From Flavipsychrobacter sp. (GTDB taxonomy: Bacteria; Bacteroidota; Bacteroidia; Chitinophagales; Chitinophagaceae), in assembly GCA_024508935.1 (NCBI GenBank), contig JANINW010000037.1:1-64000 (forward strand): a DNA stretch of 64,000 nucleotides. Direction: 5' to 3'. Made by a program: the position numbers and the translations under genes. Numbering within the stretch: the stretch's first letter is position 1; every line of letters begins with the position of its first letter. The notes below the pieces were generated by a model that saw nothing but the letters and a program-made list of their open reading frames with translations, was not told the DNA's origin and did not search any database. Shown here in pieces: positions 1 through 10,218 of the stretch.

Positions 1-722
1 TTCCATTTTGGCAGGTCTAATTCTGGGTTCTTATCGGCAATGATTGTAAATGTAAAATCATACTGCTGCTGCAACTTACAAATGGCAGGTATAATATCAT
101 TTAGATAAGGCAGTGTAGAATGGCTGCCTGTCCATCCTACCACCAGCGGATGGTTGCCATGTTCTTTTATTTTGTTGTGCATCCGTTCCATGTCTACACA
201 AGTGGGCAGCTTTATTACATGGTTATTATACTGCCGGGCATATTGACATAAATAATCATTTCCTGGCGTTACCTTGTAAGCCCATTTACAGATCGAAGCT
301 ACTTTCCAGTTAGCTTTAAGGGATGCTGCAAGTTTATTGCTGCTGCTGGTATTCGGTATCCAGATGGCATCGTCAAAATCATAAATGATCTTTTTGCGCC
401 AAAGTTTTGCCAGTATCCATTCAAACACAGGAGGGCCTACCGGTGCGGATTCTCTATGAATAAAAATATAGTCGAAAAATGGAGCATCAAACAAAACAGT
501 TTTCCACCGTTTAAGAAAGCCTTTCAAAATGCCGGTTGCCTTTGATAAGGTATTCCCATTGCCATAAAGCAGTTTCCAGGTATTTGCATCCATAAACGGG
601 GCTATCCTGTAGTCGATATCTGCGTTTTCTATATAAGGTATAAACAGCTCAACCCTGAAACGCTGCGATGGCGCAACGTGTGTGGGATATGGAACAATGA
701 ACAATACCTTCTTGTTACGCAT
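1..722 (-). CDS. glycosyltransferase (GT4-like), C-terminus truncated by window edge
   Basis: Open minus-strand frame running off the left edge; start MRNKKVLFIVPYPTHVAPSQRFRVELF, then IIYDFDDAIW and VVGWTGSHSTLPYL, typical of GT4-family proteins. Not in the ORF track because it is partial. Confidence 0.75.
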   Translation of the reverse strand, partial: MRNKKVLFIVPYPTHVAPSQRFRVELFIPYIENADIDYRIAPFMDANTWKLLYGNGNTLSKATGILKGFLKRWKTVLFDAPFFDYIFIHRESAPVGPPVFEWILAKLWRKKIIYDFDDAIWIPNTSSSNKLAASLKANWKVASICKWAYKVTPGNDYLCQYARQYNNHVIKLPTCVDMERMHNKIKEHGNHPLVVGWTGSHSTLPYLNDIIPAICKLQQQYDFTFTIIADKNPELDLPKW

Positions 723-1827
723 GGTCATTTTTTATAGCTGCTGTAAAACCAGCAATATATTTTTCTATGCTGAATTTTTCACGCACATAGGTTTTTGCGG
801 CCATGCCTAGCTGTGCTCTTAGCGGTGCATTGCCGGCAAGCGTCACAATTGCTGCTGTCATAGCATCTATATCAGCTACAGGCACTAACATACCCGTGCG
901 CCCGTTATCAATTATTTCCTGTGGTCCGCCACATTTAGTGGCTATCACCGGTATGCCGTAAATGCATGCTTCCATAGTGGTCATGGACAAAGATTCACCA
1001 TCAGAGAAGTTAAGTAGTATATCGGCTGCTTTGATCTCCTGTTCTACATTGCTGTTAAAAGGAGAAAATGTTACCAGCTCCTCAATATCCAGTGCTTTAG
1101 CATTCGTTTCCAGTTCTTTTTTAAAATGTTTGTTTTTTTCCAGCCCCATGTCGCCACCTACAAATTTTAAAACAATATCCGCACCTTGCTGCTTTGCATT
1201 ATAAAATGCCTGCAGTGCATACTCCTGTCCCTTGCCTTTAATATAGTTTCCGAGGTAGAGCAGTTTAACCGGTTTACTATCACCCGGCTGTTTTGCAGGC
1301 AGATGTTCGGTAAAATCAACAGGGTCGTATATACGGATGGTATTGTTACCGGGAGGCAATTGACTGCGCACAATATCTGAAACGGCAATGACTTTATGGG
1401 AATGTTTCTGAGCAAAATGCACCCATATACTGCGGAAAATACCCGGTAAGCTAGCCGGAAGAAAACGCACATAGGTAATCAGCCTGCCTTTATACCCGGT
1501 CATTTTCAGCATAGCGCCCAGCAAGTTGTACAGGTCGTTTACCTGCACCACATCCGGTTTGTATTGGCGGACAATACGCCAGAGCAATACCGTATTACGT
1601 AATAGCCTGAATGGATATTTTATTAATACCGGGATGGATTTACGAATTTCCAGGAAGGGTATTTTATAAACCTTGAACCCCTTCTCCAGCAAATGTTGCT
1701 CTAGGTTGCTTTGTTCGTTTATTACAAAAATAAATTCATGTTCATTCTTTAACAGCATAGCCTCTTCCAATGCGCATTTAAACGCACCTGTGTAAGCTAT
1801 CGAGTTTTCTATGATCAGAATTTTCAC
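715..1827 (-). CDS. glycosyltransferase family 4
   Basis: 370 aa; Rossmann-like N-terminus and C-terminal SLSMTTMEACIYGIPVIATKCGGPQEIIDNGRTGMLVP motif. Confidence 0.9.
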   Translation of the reverse strand: MKILIIENSIAYTGAFKCALEEAMLLKNEHEFIFVINEQSNLEQHLLEKGFKVYKIPFLEIRKSIPVLIKYPFRLLRNTVLLWRIVRQYKPDVVQVNDLYNLLGAMLKMTGYKGRLITYVRFLPASLPGIFRSIWVHFAQKHSHKVIAVSDIVRSQLPPGNNTIRIYDPVDFTEHLPAKQPGDSKPVKLLYLGNYIKGKGQEYALQAFYNAKQQGADIVLKFVGGDMGLEKNKHFKKELETNAKALDIEELVTFSPFNSNVEQEIKAADILLNFSDGESLSMTTMEACIYGIPVIATKCGGPQEIIDNGRTGMLVPVADIDAMTAAIVTLAGNAPLRAQLGMAAKTYVREKFSIEKYIAGFTAAIKNDHA

Positions 1828-1840
1828 GAATTGCGTAGTT

Positions 1841-3043
1841 TCATTTTTGTAATACCTGGCGCCACTGCTGCAGCATAGCTTTTAATGTAAAGCGCTCTGT
1901 AAGCATCCCGAAATCATCCTGCTGCGGCAGTGGTTTGCCCAGCCAATATAATATTTCCTCTGCCCACATGGTATATATCCTTTCGTCAATAATATTCAGC
2001 ATTGGCAGTAAACTACCTACGGGTGTTCTTATGCAGTCTGTAACAGGCGTGTCCGGCAGGTTCTGTATATTTAATATTTCCCTGGGGCCTGTGGGGCAGT
2101 CCGTTGTTACTACCGGTATATTGCAGATAAGTGCTTCGGCCAATACATTGGGGAACCCTTCCCATGATGAAGGCAATGCAAATAAACTGCTATGTGCGTA
2201 AAATTTGAAAGCATTAGACTGGAAGCCCATCAGGTAAACATCTGCATCTTCATAGTTGCCTTTCCAGTTGCAAACTTTAAGGTCTAGTTCCGCACACAAT
2301 TGCAACAGGTTCGGTTTCAATTCACCATCGCCAAGTATCATCAGGCGAACGTCTGACCGGCTGCGGACATTTTTTAGTACGCGGATCAGTTTGTCCTGCT
2401 CTTTTTGCATATGCAGCCTGCCCGATGTTATAATGACCGGGCGGGTAAAAATTTTTTCCTCTTCAGCAGTAAGTGGCTCGCCGCATTTTTGTTGGATCAC
2501 ATTTGTTTCGTAGAAATTATAGATGGTTTTCAGCTTTGAAGGTTGAATGCCAAAGTCTTGTTTCATTTCATCAGACAGAGCCTGCGTAACACAAATGATC
2601 TCGTCTGCTTTTTTATAGAGGAATGGTATGAGCAGTTTTTTGCGCAGCTTGCCCATCATGCCGGCTATCTCCTTGTCATGCGATTTTGAACCTCGTATAC
2701 TCAATACTACTTTTTCATGCTGTCTTGTAAGCACGTTAGCATAATCGGGGCCCTCAAGAAAACTGACAGATACGTCAATATGGTTTTGTTGTTTGATCTC
2801 TCTGAGTTTTTGGAGCCTGTATCGCCATGCTTTCAATTTCCCGATAATGCCGGTGCTGGCCGGTGGGTCAACGAACACCACATTGCTACAGGTTTTGTAA
2901 AAGCGTTCTCTGCCCGTGCCCGACAATATGCATAAGGTGACGTTTATATCCTTTTCCTGCTCCAGGTAATAGCTAAGCAGGGAAATAGAGCGCTCAGCGC
3001 CACCTTTCCCTAATTCTGAACCTATCAGCAGTACATTTTTCAT
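1841..3043 (-). CDS. glycosyltransferase family 4
   Basis: ORF 1841..3058; likely start at MKNVLLIGSELGKGGAERS (3043), giving a 4-bp ATGA overlap with the upstream gene; contains PSSWEGFPNVLAEALICNIPVVTTDCPTGPREIL. Confidence 0.9.
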   Translation of the reverse strand: MKNVLLIGSELGKGGAERSISLLSYYLEQEKDINVTLCILSGTGRERFYKTCSNVVFVDPPASTGIIGKLKAWRYRLQKLREIKQQNHIDVSVSFLEGPDYANVLTRQHEKVVLSIRGSKSHDKEIAGMMGKLRKKLLIPFLYKKADEIICVTQALSDEMKQDFGIQPSKLKTIYNFYETNVIQQKCGEPLTAEEEKIFTRPVIITSGRLHMQKEQDKLIRVLKNVRSRSDVRLMILGDGELKPNLLQLCAELDLKVCNWKGNYEDADVYLMGFQSNAFKFYAHSSLFALPSSWEGFPNVLAEALICNIPVVTTDCPTGPREILNIQNLPDTPVTDCIRTPVGSLLPMLNIIDERIYTMWAEEILYWLGKPLPQQDDFGMLTERFTLKAMLQQWRQVLQK

Positions 3044-4908
3044 GATTGAGCCATCCATTTTTTATGCCACATCACAAAGCTGAGAATGCGCCACATTTTT
3101 TCAATATTATATTCCTTATGGTGTTTTTTATACCATTCATACTTTTTAAACTCATGCATAACCTCGCCTGTATTTAGAACGCCGGTTTGTGCAATGGTTT
3201 CCGGTTTTATATATTCATGAAACAGGTCATCCATTTTATGGATGAACCAGTGGAAGATAGGTATAGAGAATCCCATCTTAGGCCTCATAAACAGGTCGCC
3301 GGGCAGGTATTGATGCAATATCTCTTTCAGTATCCATTTGCTTTCTCCGTTGTGCAGCTTCAGGTCAAGCGGCATTTGTGCTGCCAGCTCTACCAGTCGG
3401 TGGTCCAGCAATGGTTCACGCCCTTCTATGCTGTTGTGCATGGTAGCCCTGTCCATTTTTACCAGCAGGTCATCGGGCAGGTAATGCTGCATATCATAGG
3501 CCATCAGGCCATTCATATCGGCATGTACAAGCGTGTCACTACGCTGGTCGTCTGTGCCCGTGGTTAGTAACCTACTCACTTCCAGCCGGCTTTGGTTTGC
3601 CAGGAAGGAATTATAAAATGCCCCGGGTGTGTTTTGGCGCAGTAGTTCATCTACAACACTGGCACGGTGTTCGGCATTTTTAAAGTAGAGGTTTTTTAGT
3701 GCCGAACTGTTGAAAAGTGTTTTGGATCCCAGCGCCATTAATTTTCGCAGGGCTGCCGGTATCTGCATAAACCGGTTATAATAATTCAGCGTGCTCACAT
3801 AATGCGGATAGCCTGCAAATAATTCATCACCCCCGTTAGCAGATAATACAACCTTTATGCCTGCCTTTGCTGCCAATGCCGATATAATAGTGGTTGGCAC
3901 ACCTGAGGAATCCGCAAAAGGTTCATCATATACATCGTAGAAGTTTTCCATTGCCTCGTAGGCTTGTTCGATCTCGAGTATATAAGATGTATGTTTCGTA
4001 TCCAGTTGCCTGGCTATTTTTTCTGCGTAAGGTGCTTCGTTAAATTGTTCGTTCCTGAAGCCTATGGTAAATGTTTCTATGTTACCATAATGTTTACGCA
4101 GTATAGCAGTAACAAGAGAGCTGTCTATACCGCCACTGAGAAAAATGCCCACCGGTACATCTGATACCATACGTATGGTGCAGGCATCTATCAGTTTTTT
4201 GTGCAGTTCTTCCTGCCATTCTACTGTCGTAAGTACAGGTGCCGGTTTGCGGAATTGTTCATTTACATCCCAGTAGCATTTTATATCGGCAGTCCCATTT
4301 CGGTAATGCAGGTAGTGGCCGGGTAATAATTTTTTTGCATGGCTGAAAATGGTCTTTTCGCGCGATATATAACCAAAGCGAAAGTATTCAGTTACTGCTG
4401 CGCCATCAATGTCTTTATTGGTCATCAATGGCATGATAGCTTTTAGCTCGCTGGCAAACGCAAATCCATTATCAGTTGTGTAGTATAATGGCTTCACACC
4501 CATCCTGTCGCGAAAAACATATATACTATGGTCGCTTTTGTCATAGATGGCGAAAGCGAACATACCGGTGAACTTCTGCACAGCATCTACTCCCCATTTA
4601 TGAAAAGCTTTGATAAGCACTTCGGTATCTGACGAGGAATTGAAATGATATCCTTCAGTCACCAGTTCCTGCCTGATGTCTTGGAAGTTGTATATCTCCC
4701 CGTTATATGTCAGCGTTAGGTGCATAAACTGGTAAGGCTGGTTGCCCTTTTCAGACAAGTCTAAAATAGACAGCCTGTGGTGTATTAGGGTTATCTCTCC
4801 ATCTGTATATACGCCATGCGCATCCGGCCCGCGATGCGAGATACTCGCAGCAGCTTTATTTATCAGGGCAGTATCATACCTGCCCCATGTTCCGAGGATG
4901 CCACACAT
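3040..4908 (-). CDS. asnB: asparagine synthase (glutamine-hydrolyzing) family amidotransferase
   Basis: 622 aa; MCGILG N-terminal Cys glutaminase, SHRGPDAHG, LSGGIDSSLV PPi-loop motif. Confidence 0.92.
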   Translation of the reverse strand: MCGILGTWGRYDTALINKAAASISHRGPDAHGVYTDGEITLIHHRLSILDLSEKGNQPYQFMHLTLTYNGEIYNFQDIRQELVTEGYHFNSSSDTEVLIKAFHKWGVDAVQKFTGMFAFAIYDKSDHSIYVFRDRMGVKPLYYTTDNGFAFASELKAIMPLMTNKDIDGAAVTEYFRFGYISREKTIFSHAKKLLPGHYLHYRNGTADIKCYWDVNEQFRKPAPVLTTVEWQEELHKKLIDACTIRMVSDVPVGIFLSGGIDSSLVTAILRKHYGNIETFTIGFRNEQFNEAPYAEKIARQLDTKHTSYILEIEQAYEAMENFYDVYDEPFADSSGVPTTIISALAAKAGIKVVLSANGGDELFAGYPHYVSTLNYYNRFMQIPAALRKLMALGSKTLFNSSALKNLYFKNAEHRASVVDELLRQNTPGAFYNSFLANQSRLEVSRLLTTGTDDQRSDTLVHADMNGLMAYDMQHYLPDDLLVKMDRATMHNSIEGREPLLDHRLVELAAQMPLDLKLHNGESKWILKEILHQYLPGDLFMRPKMGFSIPIFHWFIHKMDDLFHEYIKPETIAQTGVLNTGEVMHEFKKYEWYKKHHKEYNIEKMWRILSFVMWHKKWMAQS

Positions 4909-4933
4909 TTTTATTAGTTCTTATGTCTTATGT

Positions 4934-6136
4934 CTATAACTTCTCCAGGTAATCGGCCAATTGCACAATAAAATCATCCATCCGGTACGAATCGAGATTG
5001 TATTTGGCGTTCATGCCTATATCTATTGAAGTTTCTTTGTTGTTATACGCAAAAAGGATGCGTTCCTCAAGAGCATTGCTATCTCTTATAGGTACTATCC
5101 AGCAGCCACTGTTATTGCGGCTTAATAGTTCTCCCGAACCACAATTCTCTGTAATCAGCACCGGCAATCCGTAATGGGCTGCTTCCAATGCAGTATAAGG
5201 GCCGCCATCAATAAGGCTCGGCACTACGAAAAGATCCAGTTGCTTCATGAAATCAGGCACGTTGGCTACATGGCCTAACAACTTTACCTTCTTTATGTTT
5301 AAGTAGTTTTTAGTGATGTATCCATGCATCGATTCATCTATCGCCCCTGCTATCTGTAGTTGGATATCAAGTTCAGGGTATTGTTTCATCAGGTCGTCCC
5401 ATGCTTTCAGCAGGTATTGCAGGCCCTTCAATATTACAGTATGTGCCAGGTACCCTACTTTAAAAGTTCCGGTTCCGGCCTGCCTGCGCGGTATTGTTAC
5501 CGGTTTAAAATCAGGCTTCAGGTGGCCGGTTAGTTGTACTACTTCGCCCTGGAAATCAGATGCTTTATAGGTATCGTATACAGTAGGGTAAGAACCGATA
5601 ACCTTATCTACGTATTTAATTGATTTATTGAAATAGTTGATCCTTGCAGGGTAGGTATACGCATCTTCTGCATCAATACCCAGCATGGCTTTTTCTTCCG
5701 TTACCAGGTTCTTTATAAAATTCTCCTCCGGGTTAGCTGGAATGAATATTACCTGTATGCCGAGTTTCTTTGCTTTTTTAAAGGTGCGCAGCAAATAAGG
5801 CTGGGTAACAAATAGTATGTCTATGGAACCATCGATCTTTTTCGCACAGAAATAATCAAAGATCAGTTCCTGTGTAAAGCGAAACCATTGGGGTGTAAAG
5901 CGTAATATTTTATTCGCTTTATTTAAAGCAAACAAAACATACCTGGACCATTTTGATACAGGTGATGATGGGAAAGAAGTTGTGTACTTTCCTTTTGAAT
6001 AAACAATAAAATCGTGCAGCAAGCCACGCTGGTGTAGTATGTTTGAAAGATAATAGCCCAGTCTTGCCATACCTGCACCGCTATTAGCTGTCAGGGACTG
6101 GAAAGAGACTATTAATATTTTTTTCTTGCTGCTCAT
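4934..6136 (-). CDS. glycosyltransferase family 4
   Basis: Likely start MSSKKKILIVSFQS (6136), 4-bp overlap with the upstream gene; SLIDGGPYTALEAAHYGLPVLITENCGSGELL motif. Confidence 0.87.
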   Translation of the reverse strand: MSSKKKILIVSFQSLTANSGAGMARLGYYLSNILHQRGLLHDFIVYSKGKYTTSFPSSPVSKWSRYVLFALNKANKILRFTPQWFRFTQELIFDYFCAKKIDGSIDILFVTQPYLLRTFKKAKKLGIQVIFIPANPEENFIKNLVTEEKAMLGIDAEDAYTYPARINYFNKSIKYVDKVIGSYPTVYDTYKASDFQGEVVQLTGHLKPDFKPVTIPRRQAGTGTFKVGYLAHTVILKGLQYLLKAWDDLMKQYPELDIQLQIAGAIDESMHGYITKNYLNIKKVKLLGHVANVPDFMKQLDLFVVPSLIDGGPYTALEAAHYGLPVLITENCGSGELLSRNNSGCWIVPIRDSNALEERILFAYNNKETSIDIGMNAKYNLDSYRMDDFIVQLADYLEKL

Positions 6137-7305
6137 GCAGATAGTTTCAGTTTTTTGGTCCTCAGTTTTTCCAGGTAAGTAATACCGGGGTACTCTCCAA
6201 CATAATAAAGAAGCGCAGCCAGGGCCACGGCTATGCCAATACCCATGTACCATCCATACAATATGTATATCTCGTAAAAATGCAACCCTAATTTATAAAA
6301 GATAAGTTTCAATAAATAGATGGAAGCATAGTGTGTTACGTATAAAGTATAGCTAAACACGCCTATGTGCTCCAGCAACGGTATACGTATTACATATTTT
6401 AGTCCTGCAAATAATAATATGAATGTAAAGAGGATCATGCCAAGGCCTGTCAGCTTATTCGGGTCTTGGTGAAATAGATAAGATTTAGCAACCACCAGGC
6501 TTTCAAAGATGGCCAGTAAAAAAACAAGGCTCAGCAGTTTATTTAAACGGAAGCTCGCCAGTAAGCGGTCTCTTTGCATGTAAAACAGTATGCCTATAAG
6601 AAAATATATATTGTAGTCGGTAAGGAACTGGCGGGGTATATGATTGTGCTCATCATCTACATACTGGTAGCCCATCAGCATGCAGCCAATAACATAGGCA
6701 GCTATAGTAGCAACACCATACCACCTGAAATGTTTTATGATAAAAGGTGCCAGCAGGTAAAAGATGATCTCGTAGGGCAGCGACCAGTATTGAGGCGTGA
6801 GGAAATTGTTTTTTGGCATATATATGAAATTCGACACAAGGTTCCCGATGTCGTCAAATTTGTGGAACGGTATACTCAATGCCATATGCCCTTCTGTGCC
6901 ATGGTTGAACACATCGGGTGCAGCTATTTTTATGATCACAAAAACGAGTATTGCCCACACGATGCCAAGTATGTATGGAGGATATAAACGTACTAACCTT
7001 CGTATATAAAACCCTGTGGTATCGTCATTATTGCTGATGCTGTGTGCAATAGAGAAGCCTGATAATATAAAAAACAGTATTACAAATTCCGGCCCGAGGT
7101 TGGTGTGCTGCATTAGCAGGAAGTTCAGCCATTCCCACCAGTGCCATGCCGATTTTGGAGCAATGTTTTGCGCATACTTCATAGCATTGGTGAACATCAA
7201 TCCTCTTGAATGGTTGATGACAACATATAAGGCCGCCAGCCCACGCATCCAGTTGATGATGCGCCAGTCTATCTTATAGGTCGATATGTTGTTTTGTGCT
7301 TGCAC
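6133..7305 (-). CDS. acyltransferase family 3 (OafA/YrhL-like membrane acyltransferase)
   Basis: 390 aa multi-TM protein; INWMRGLAALYVVINHSRG and FFILSGFSIAHSIS motifs. Confidence 0.9.
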   Translation of the reverse strand: MQAQNNISTYKIDWRIINWMRGLAALYVVINHSRGLMFTNAMKYAQNIAPKSAWHWWEWLNFLLMQHTNLGPEFVILFFILSGFSIAHSISNNDDTTGFYIRRLVRLYPPYILGIVWAILVFVIIKIAAPDVFNHGTEGHMALSIPFHKFDDIGNLVSNFIYMPKNNFLTPQYWSLPYEIIFYLLAPFIIKHFRWYGVATIAAYVIGCMLMGYQYVDDEHNHIPRQFLTDYNIYFLIGILFYMQRDRLLASFRLNKLLSLVFLLAIFESLVVAKSYLFHQDPNKLTGLGMILFTFILLFAGLKYVIRIPLLEHIGVFSYTLYVTHYASIYLLKLIFYKLGLHFYEIYILYGWYMGIGIAVALAALLYYVGEYPGITYLEKLRTKKLKLSA

Positions 7306-8193
7306 TTATTGTTTCAGCATTTGAGATAATGACATTTTTTTTACCGGGAACTTCGCTACATGATCCAGGAATTCCATCAATACCTGTTTCATGGTTATTT
7401 TCTCGTCATACACCATAGGGTAATCAAATTCTGCATAGTGTGTAGAGAGTACAAAGTCTCCATCAAATTTTCGTACCATATCAAAGTCTTCTATCAGCGT
7501 ATTCAGCCGTGTATTGGGCTGCAGCGGGTAGTGGTAGGCTATTTCAGAATGGTTACTATATTTTACTACATGCGGATAATCGGCATCGGCATGCATCAGT
7601 TTAAATGCCAGCTGTTTGCCTATATTATAGAGCCCTCTCAGGTTCTTTTCTTTCTTATAGAAGGTAATGCCCCCGCCGCAGATATTCAGTCCTGCATTCA
7701 AAACCGCCTTGTAGCCCTGCAGCGACAAAAGATTTTGCGGCGGTGTGAAAACGCTGATAGGGTAGCGGAACAAACTGCTGAGATGCTGTACTTCTGCTTT
7801 TATGTCGTTGGTTAAATTGCGGGTGGTATAATATTCGGCGCCGCGCACAAAATTGTTCTGCATTTGTGGTGGCAGTGCGCTGTCTTCATTTCTATGGTAT
7901 TTGGCGTGGAAGCCAATATCCAGTTTCCCTTCAGCAATCTTTTCACGCATAAACGAAACAAGCTCACTGTTGTTTTCAATAGGATGCGGCTCGTTATCTG
8001 CGGTCCACGCTGCCCAGTCAGTATTTTGCTTGTCTTTATATATCTGGTGCACCCAATAAAGCCAGTTGCCTTTTACCTTAGATATCAGGCAAAGCGTTGG
8101 TGCAAATTCATGCCATATATCACCATAACAATGCTCCAGCTCGGCAGGAGTTGTAAAGAAATTAGTATCATCATCGCGTATGGCAAATCTCAT
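7306..8193 (-). CDS. polysaccharide deacetylase-like (NodB-fold-like) protein
   Basis: 295 aa; MRFAIRDDDTNFF, DIGFHAKYH, FTPPQN and LSTHYAEFD resemble NodB-type metal/catalytic motifs; sits within the EPS operon. Confidence 0.6.
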   Translation of the reverse strand: MRFAIRDDDTNFFTTPAELEHCYGDIWHEFAPTLCLISKVKGNWLYWVHQIYKDKQNTDWAAWTADNEPHPIENNSELVSFMREKIAEGKLDIGFHAKYHRNEDSALPPQMQNNFVRGAEYYTTRNLTNDIKAEVQHLSSLFRYPISVFTPPQNLLSLQGYKAVLNAGLNICGGGITFYKKEKNLRGLYNIGKQLAFKLMHADADYPHVVKYSNHSEIAYHYPLQPNTRLNTLIEDFDMVRKFDGDFVLSTHYAEFDYPMVYDEKITMKQVLMEFLDHVAKFPVKKMSLSQMLKQ

Positions 8194-8198
8194 AGTGA

Positions 8199-8981
8199 TT
8201 ACTTTTTCAGTACAATATTTTTATAGGTGTTGGAGTAATTCATGCGTCTTTTCTTTATGGCCGGTGCTATCAGTGGTATGTTCCATACCATTGCTTTCTC
8301 TACCAGCTTTTTGCCTATTTCCTGCAGCCTGTTTTGTGTATATCCTATTTCAGATCCAAAATCTGCATTCTCGGTAATAGGCATCGGGTAAACGCAATCT
8401 ACCGTATCTATCAGCCCGTCCATATGGTATACTATCCATGAGTCGGCCTGGCAGAGGAGCGGTGTATTGTAGTCCAGTATTTTCTTTGCAGTCTCTCTCG
8501 ATAAAATATAAGCGGCAGCCCTGCCTACACCATGTATGTCTGCAGGTGTGCAGATGCTATAATTGTCTGAAGCGCCTTTTAATATTTTGCCCTGCTGTGC
8601 AGTCAATTCCAGTTGGCCTTCCCTGCACCAGAAATAAGTAAGCAGTGTTATAGCCCTTGGGTTAGCTATTTTATCAAGCGCAGCAAGTATGGCCGACAGG
8701 TTCTTTTCCGTGATCAATACATCGTCTTCCAGCACCAGCGCAAAAGGTTCAGCCTGGTTTTGCATGCGCTCATATACCCTGTTGTGCGAAAGCGCGCAGC
8801 CTGCCTGCGAGCGCGTAAATTCCTGGGGTGTATTAGTGCTTTTCAGGAAGTCTTCTTCGCTCATGGCTTTACCCTCCACAGCTTCCACTATCTCGTACGA
8901 AATGCCGAGCGCCTCCAGCTGTGCTACCATAGCATCGCGCCGGTTCCTGCTTCGTTTCATATTTATCACATATACCTTCAC
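8199..8981 (-). CDS. glycosyltransferase family 25 (LPS biosynthesis type)
   Basis: 260 aa; MKVYVINMKRSRNRRDAMVAQLEALGISYEIVEAVEG, SQAGCALSHNRVYE, ALVLEDDVLI. Confidence 0.9.
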   Translation of the reverse strand: MKVYVINMKRSRNRRDAMVAQLEALGISYEIVEAVEGKAMSEEDFLKSTNTPQEFTRSQAGCALSHNRVYERMQNQAEPFALVLEDDVLITEKNLSAILAALDKIANPRAITLLTYFWCREGQLELTAQQGKILKGASDNYSICTPADIHGVGRAAAYILSRETAKKILDYNTPLLCQADSWIVYHMDGLIDTVDCVYPMPITENADFGSEIGYTQNRLQEIGKKLVEKAMVWNIPLIAPAIKKRRMNYSNTYKNIVLKK

Positions 8982-10189
8982 GCTACGATAATTTTATTTT
9001 CAATGGCATTTGTATAAGTATTTACATAAGCCGAAACACATTTATTCATGTCAAAAGATTCATAACACTGAATAGCGTTCCGCCTGTGTGCTTCATAGGT
9101 GTCGCCGTTTGTAATGTAATTGTGCATAGCAGCACTCAGCGCATCTGTGCTTACTTTCCCTTCCTGTATCGGTACGATAATGCCTGCCGGTTTTCCATTA
9201 GCCTGTATCATATTCACAATCTCGCCGGCATCAGATGCTATAACCGGTATGCCGCAGCATAAGTATTCGATAATAGCTGTTGGCAGGCTTTCCGATGCAT
9301 AGGTGGTAGGTAGCAGCCCTACATTCATTATGTTTATCCAATCCAGCGGCTTGTCTGAATGGCCTATGAAATGGATGTTTTTATGCGTGGCATATTTCAT
9401 TTCCATTTTATCCAGGTAGTCGCCACCCCCTATAAGGATGAGGTGGCTGCCGGGTTTGTTGAGCTGGATAAAAGCTTTTATGGCTTCTTCCCATCCTTTT
9501 TCAGGAATAGCGCGCGATACCATACCAAATACAAAATCATCCTTGCCTATGTTCAGTTTGTTGCGCAGCGGCAGTGTGTCTTCTGCAGGGTAACCTTCAT
9601 AGCCATTATAGATCTTTACGATCTTTCCGGCGGTATATTCCGGGAATGTATTCCTGAAAAAATCTATCTGCTTATCTGATATGCAAACGATCCTTCCCAA
9701 TGAAGAAAGGTTCTTAACTGCTTTTTGCCGGTAGTTGAGCAGCGGTATGGGCAGGCCCTGCTTTGTTTTATTATAGAATTGCAGGTAGTCGCCATGAATA
9801 GTGGTGACTACCGGTATGCCAAATGATTTCGCTGCCCTCAGGCATAGTTTATCTGCCTTCAGCAGGTGACTGTGTATAATGTCTATCTTTTCTTCGCGCA
9901 GGTGTTTTTGTATAGACCGCTTAATGAAATAGTTACGTAAGCTGTAATCTATGTTCATGCGGAAAAATACAGTATCTATTTTTCTTAGCAGCGGGCTGAA
10001 GGGTATATTGGCAAAGGTGACAGACACGCCCGGTGCCAGCAGCTTGTGCAATTTCCCGTGAAATATCTCCTTGTAGAAAATGAGTATCTCTACATTATGG
10101 CCACGCGATTGTAATGCATCGGACAGGCGCAGCACAAATGTCTCTGCGCCCCCCGGGTGTATTACTTCTGTGACTAATAGTATATTCAT
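8978..10189 (-). CDS. glycosyltransferase family 4
   Basis: 403 aa; VIHPGGAETFVLRLSDAL N-terminus, SESLPTAIIEYLCCGIPVIASDAGEI. Confidence 0.92.
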   Translation of the reverse strand: MNILLVTEVIHPGGAETFVLRLSDALQSRGHNVEILIFYKEIFHGKLHKLLAPGVSVTFANIPFSPLLRKIDTVFFRMNIDYSLRNYFIKRSIQKHLREEKIDIIHSHLLKADKLCLRAAKSFGIPVVTTIHGDYLQFYNKTKQGLPIPLLNYRQKAVKNLSSLGRIVCISDKQIDFFRNTFPEYTAGKIVKIYNGYEGYPAEDTLPLRNKLNIGKDDFVFGMVSRAIPEKGWEEAIKAFIQLNKPGSHLILIGGGDYLDKMEMKYATHKNIHFIGHSDKPLDWINIMNVGLLPTTYASESLPTAIIEYLCCGIPVIASDAGEIVNMIQANGKPAGIIVPIQEGKVSTDALSAAMHNYITNGDTYEAHRRNAIQCYESFDMNKCVSAYVNTYTNAIENKIIVA

Positions 10190-10218
10190 TTTCGGTGATG
10201 GTAATAGCGGGTTATGAT

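Noticed and set aside
9871-9879. Single TGTGTATAA DnaA-box match (also 17998-18006)
   Set aside because: Isolated matches inside coding sequence, at the frequency expected by chance; not clustered.
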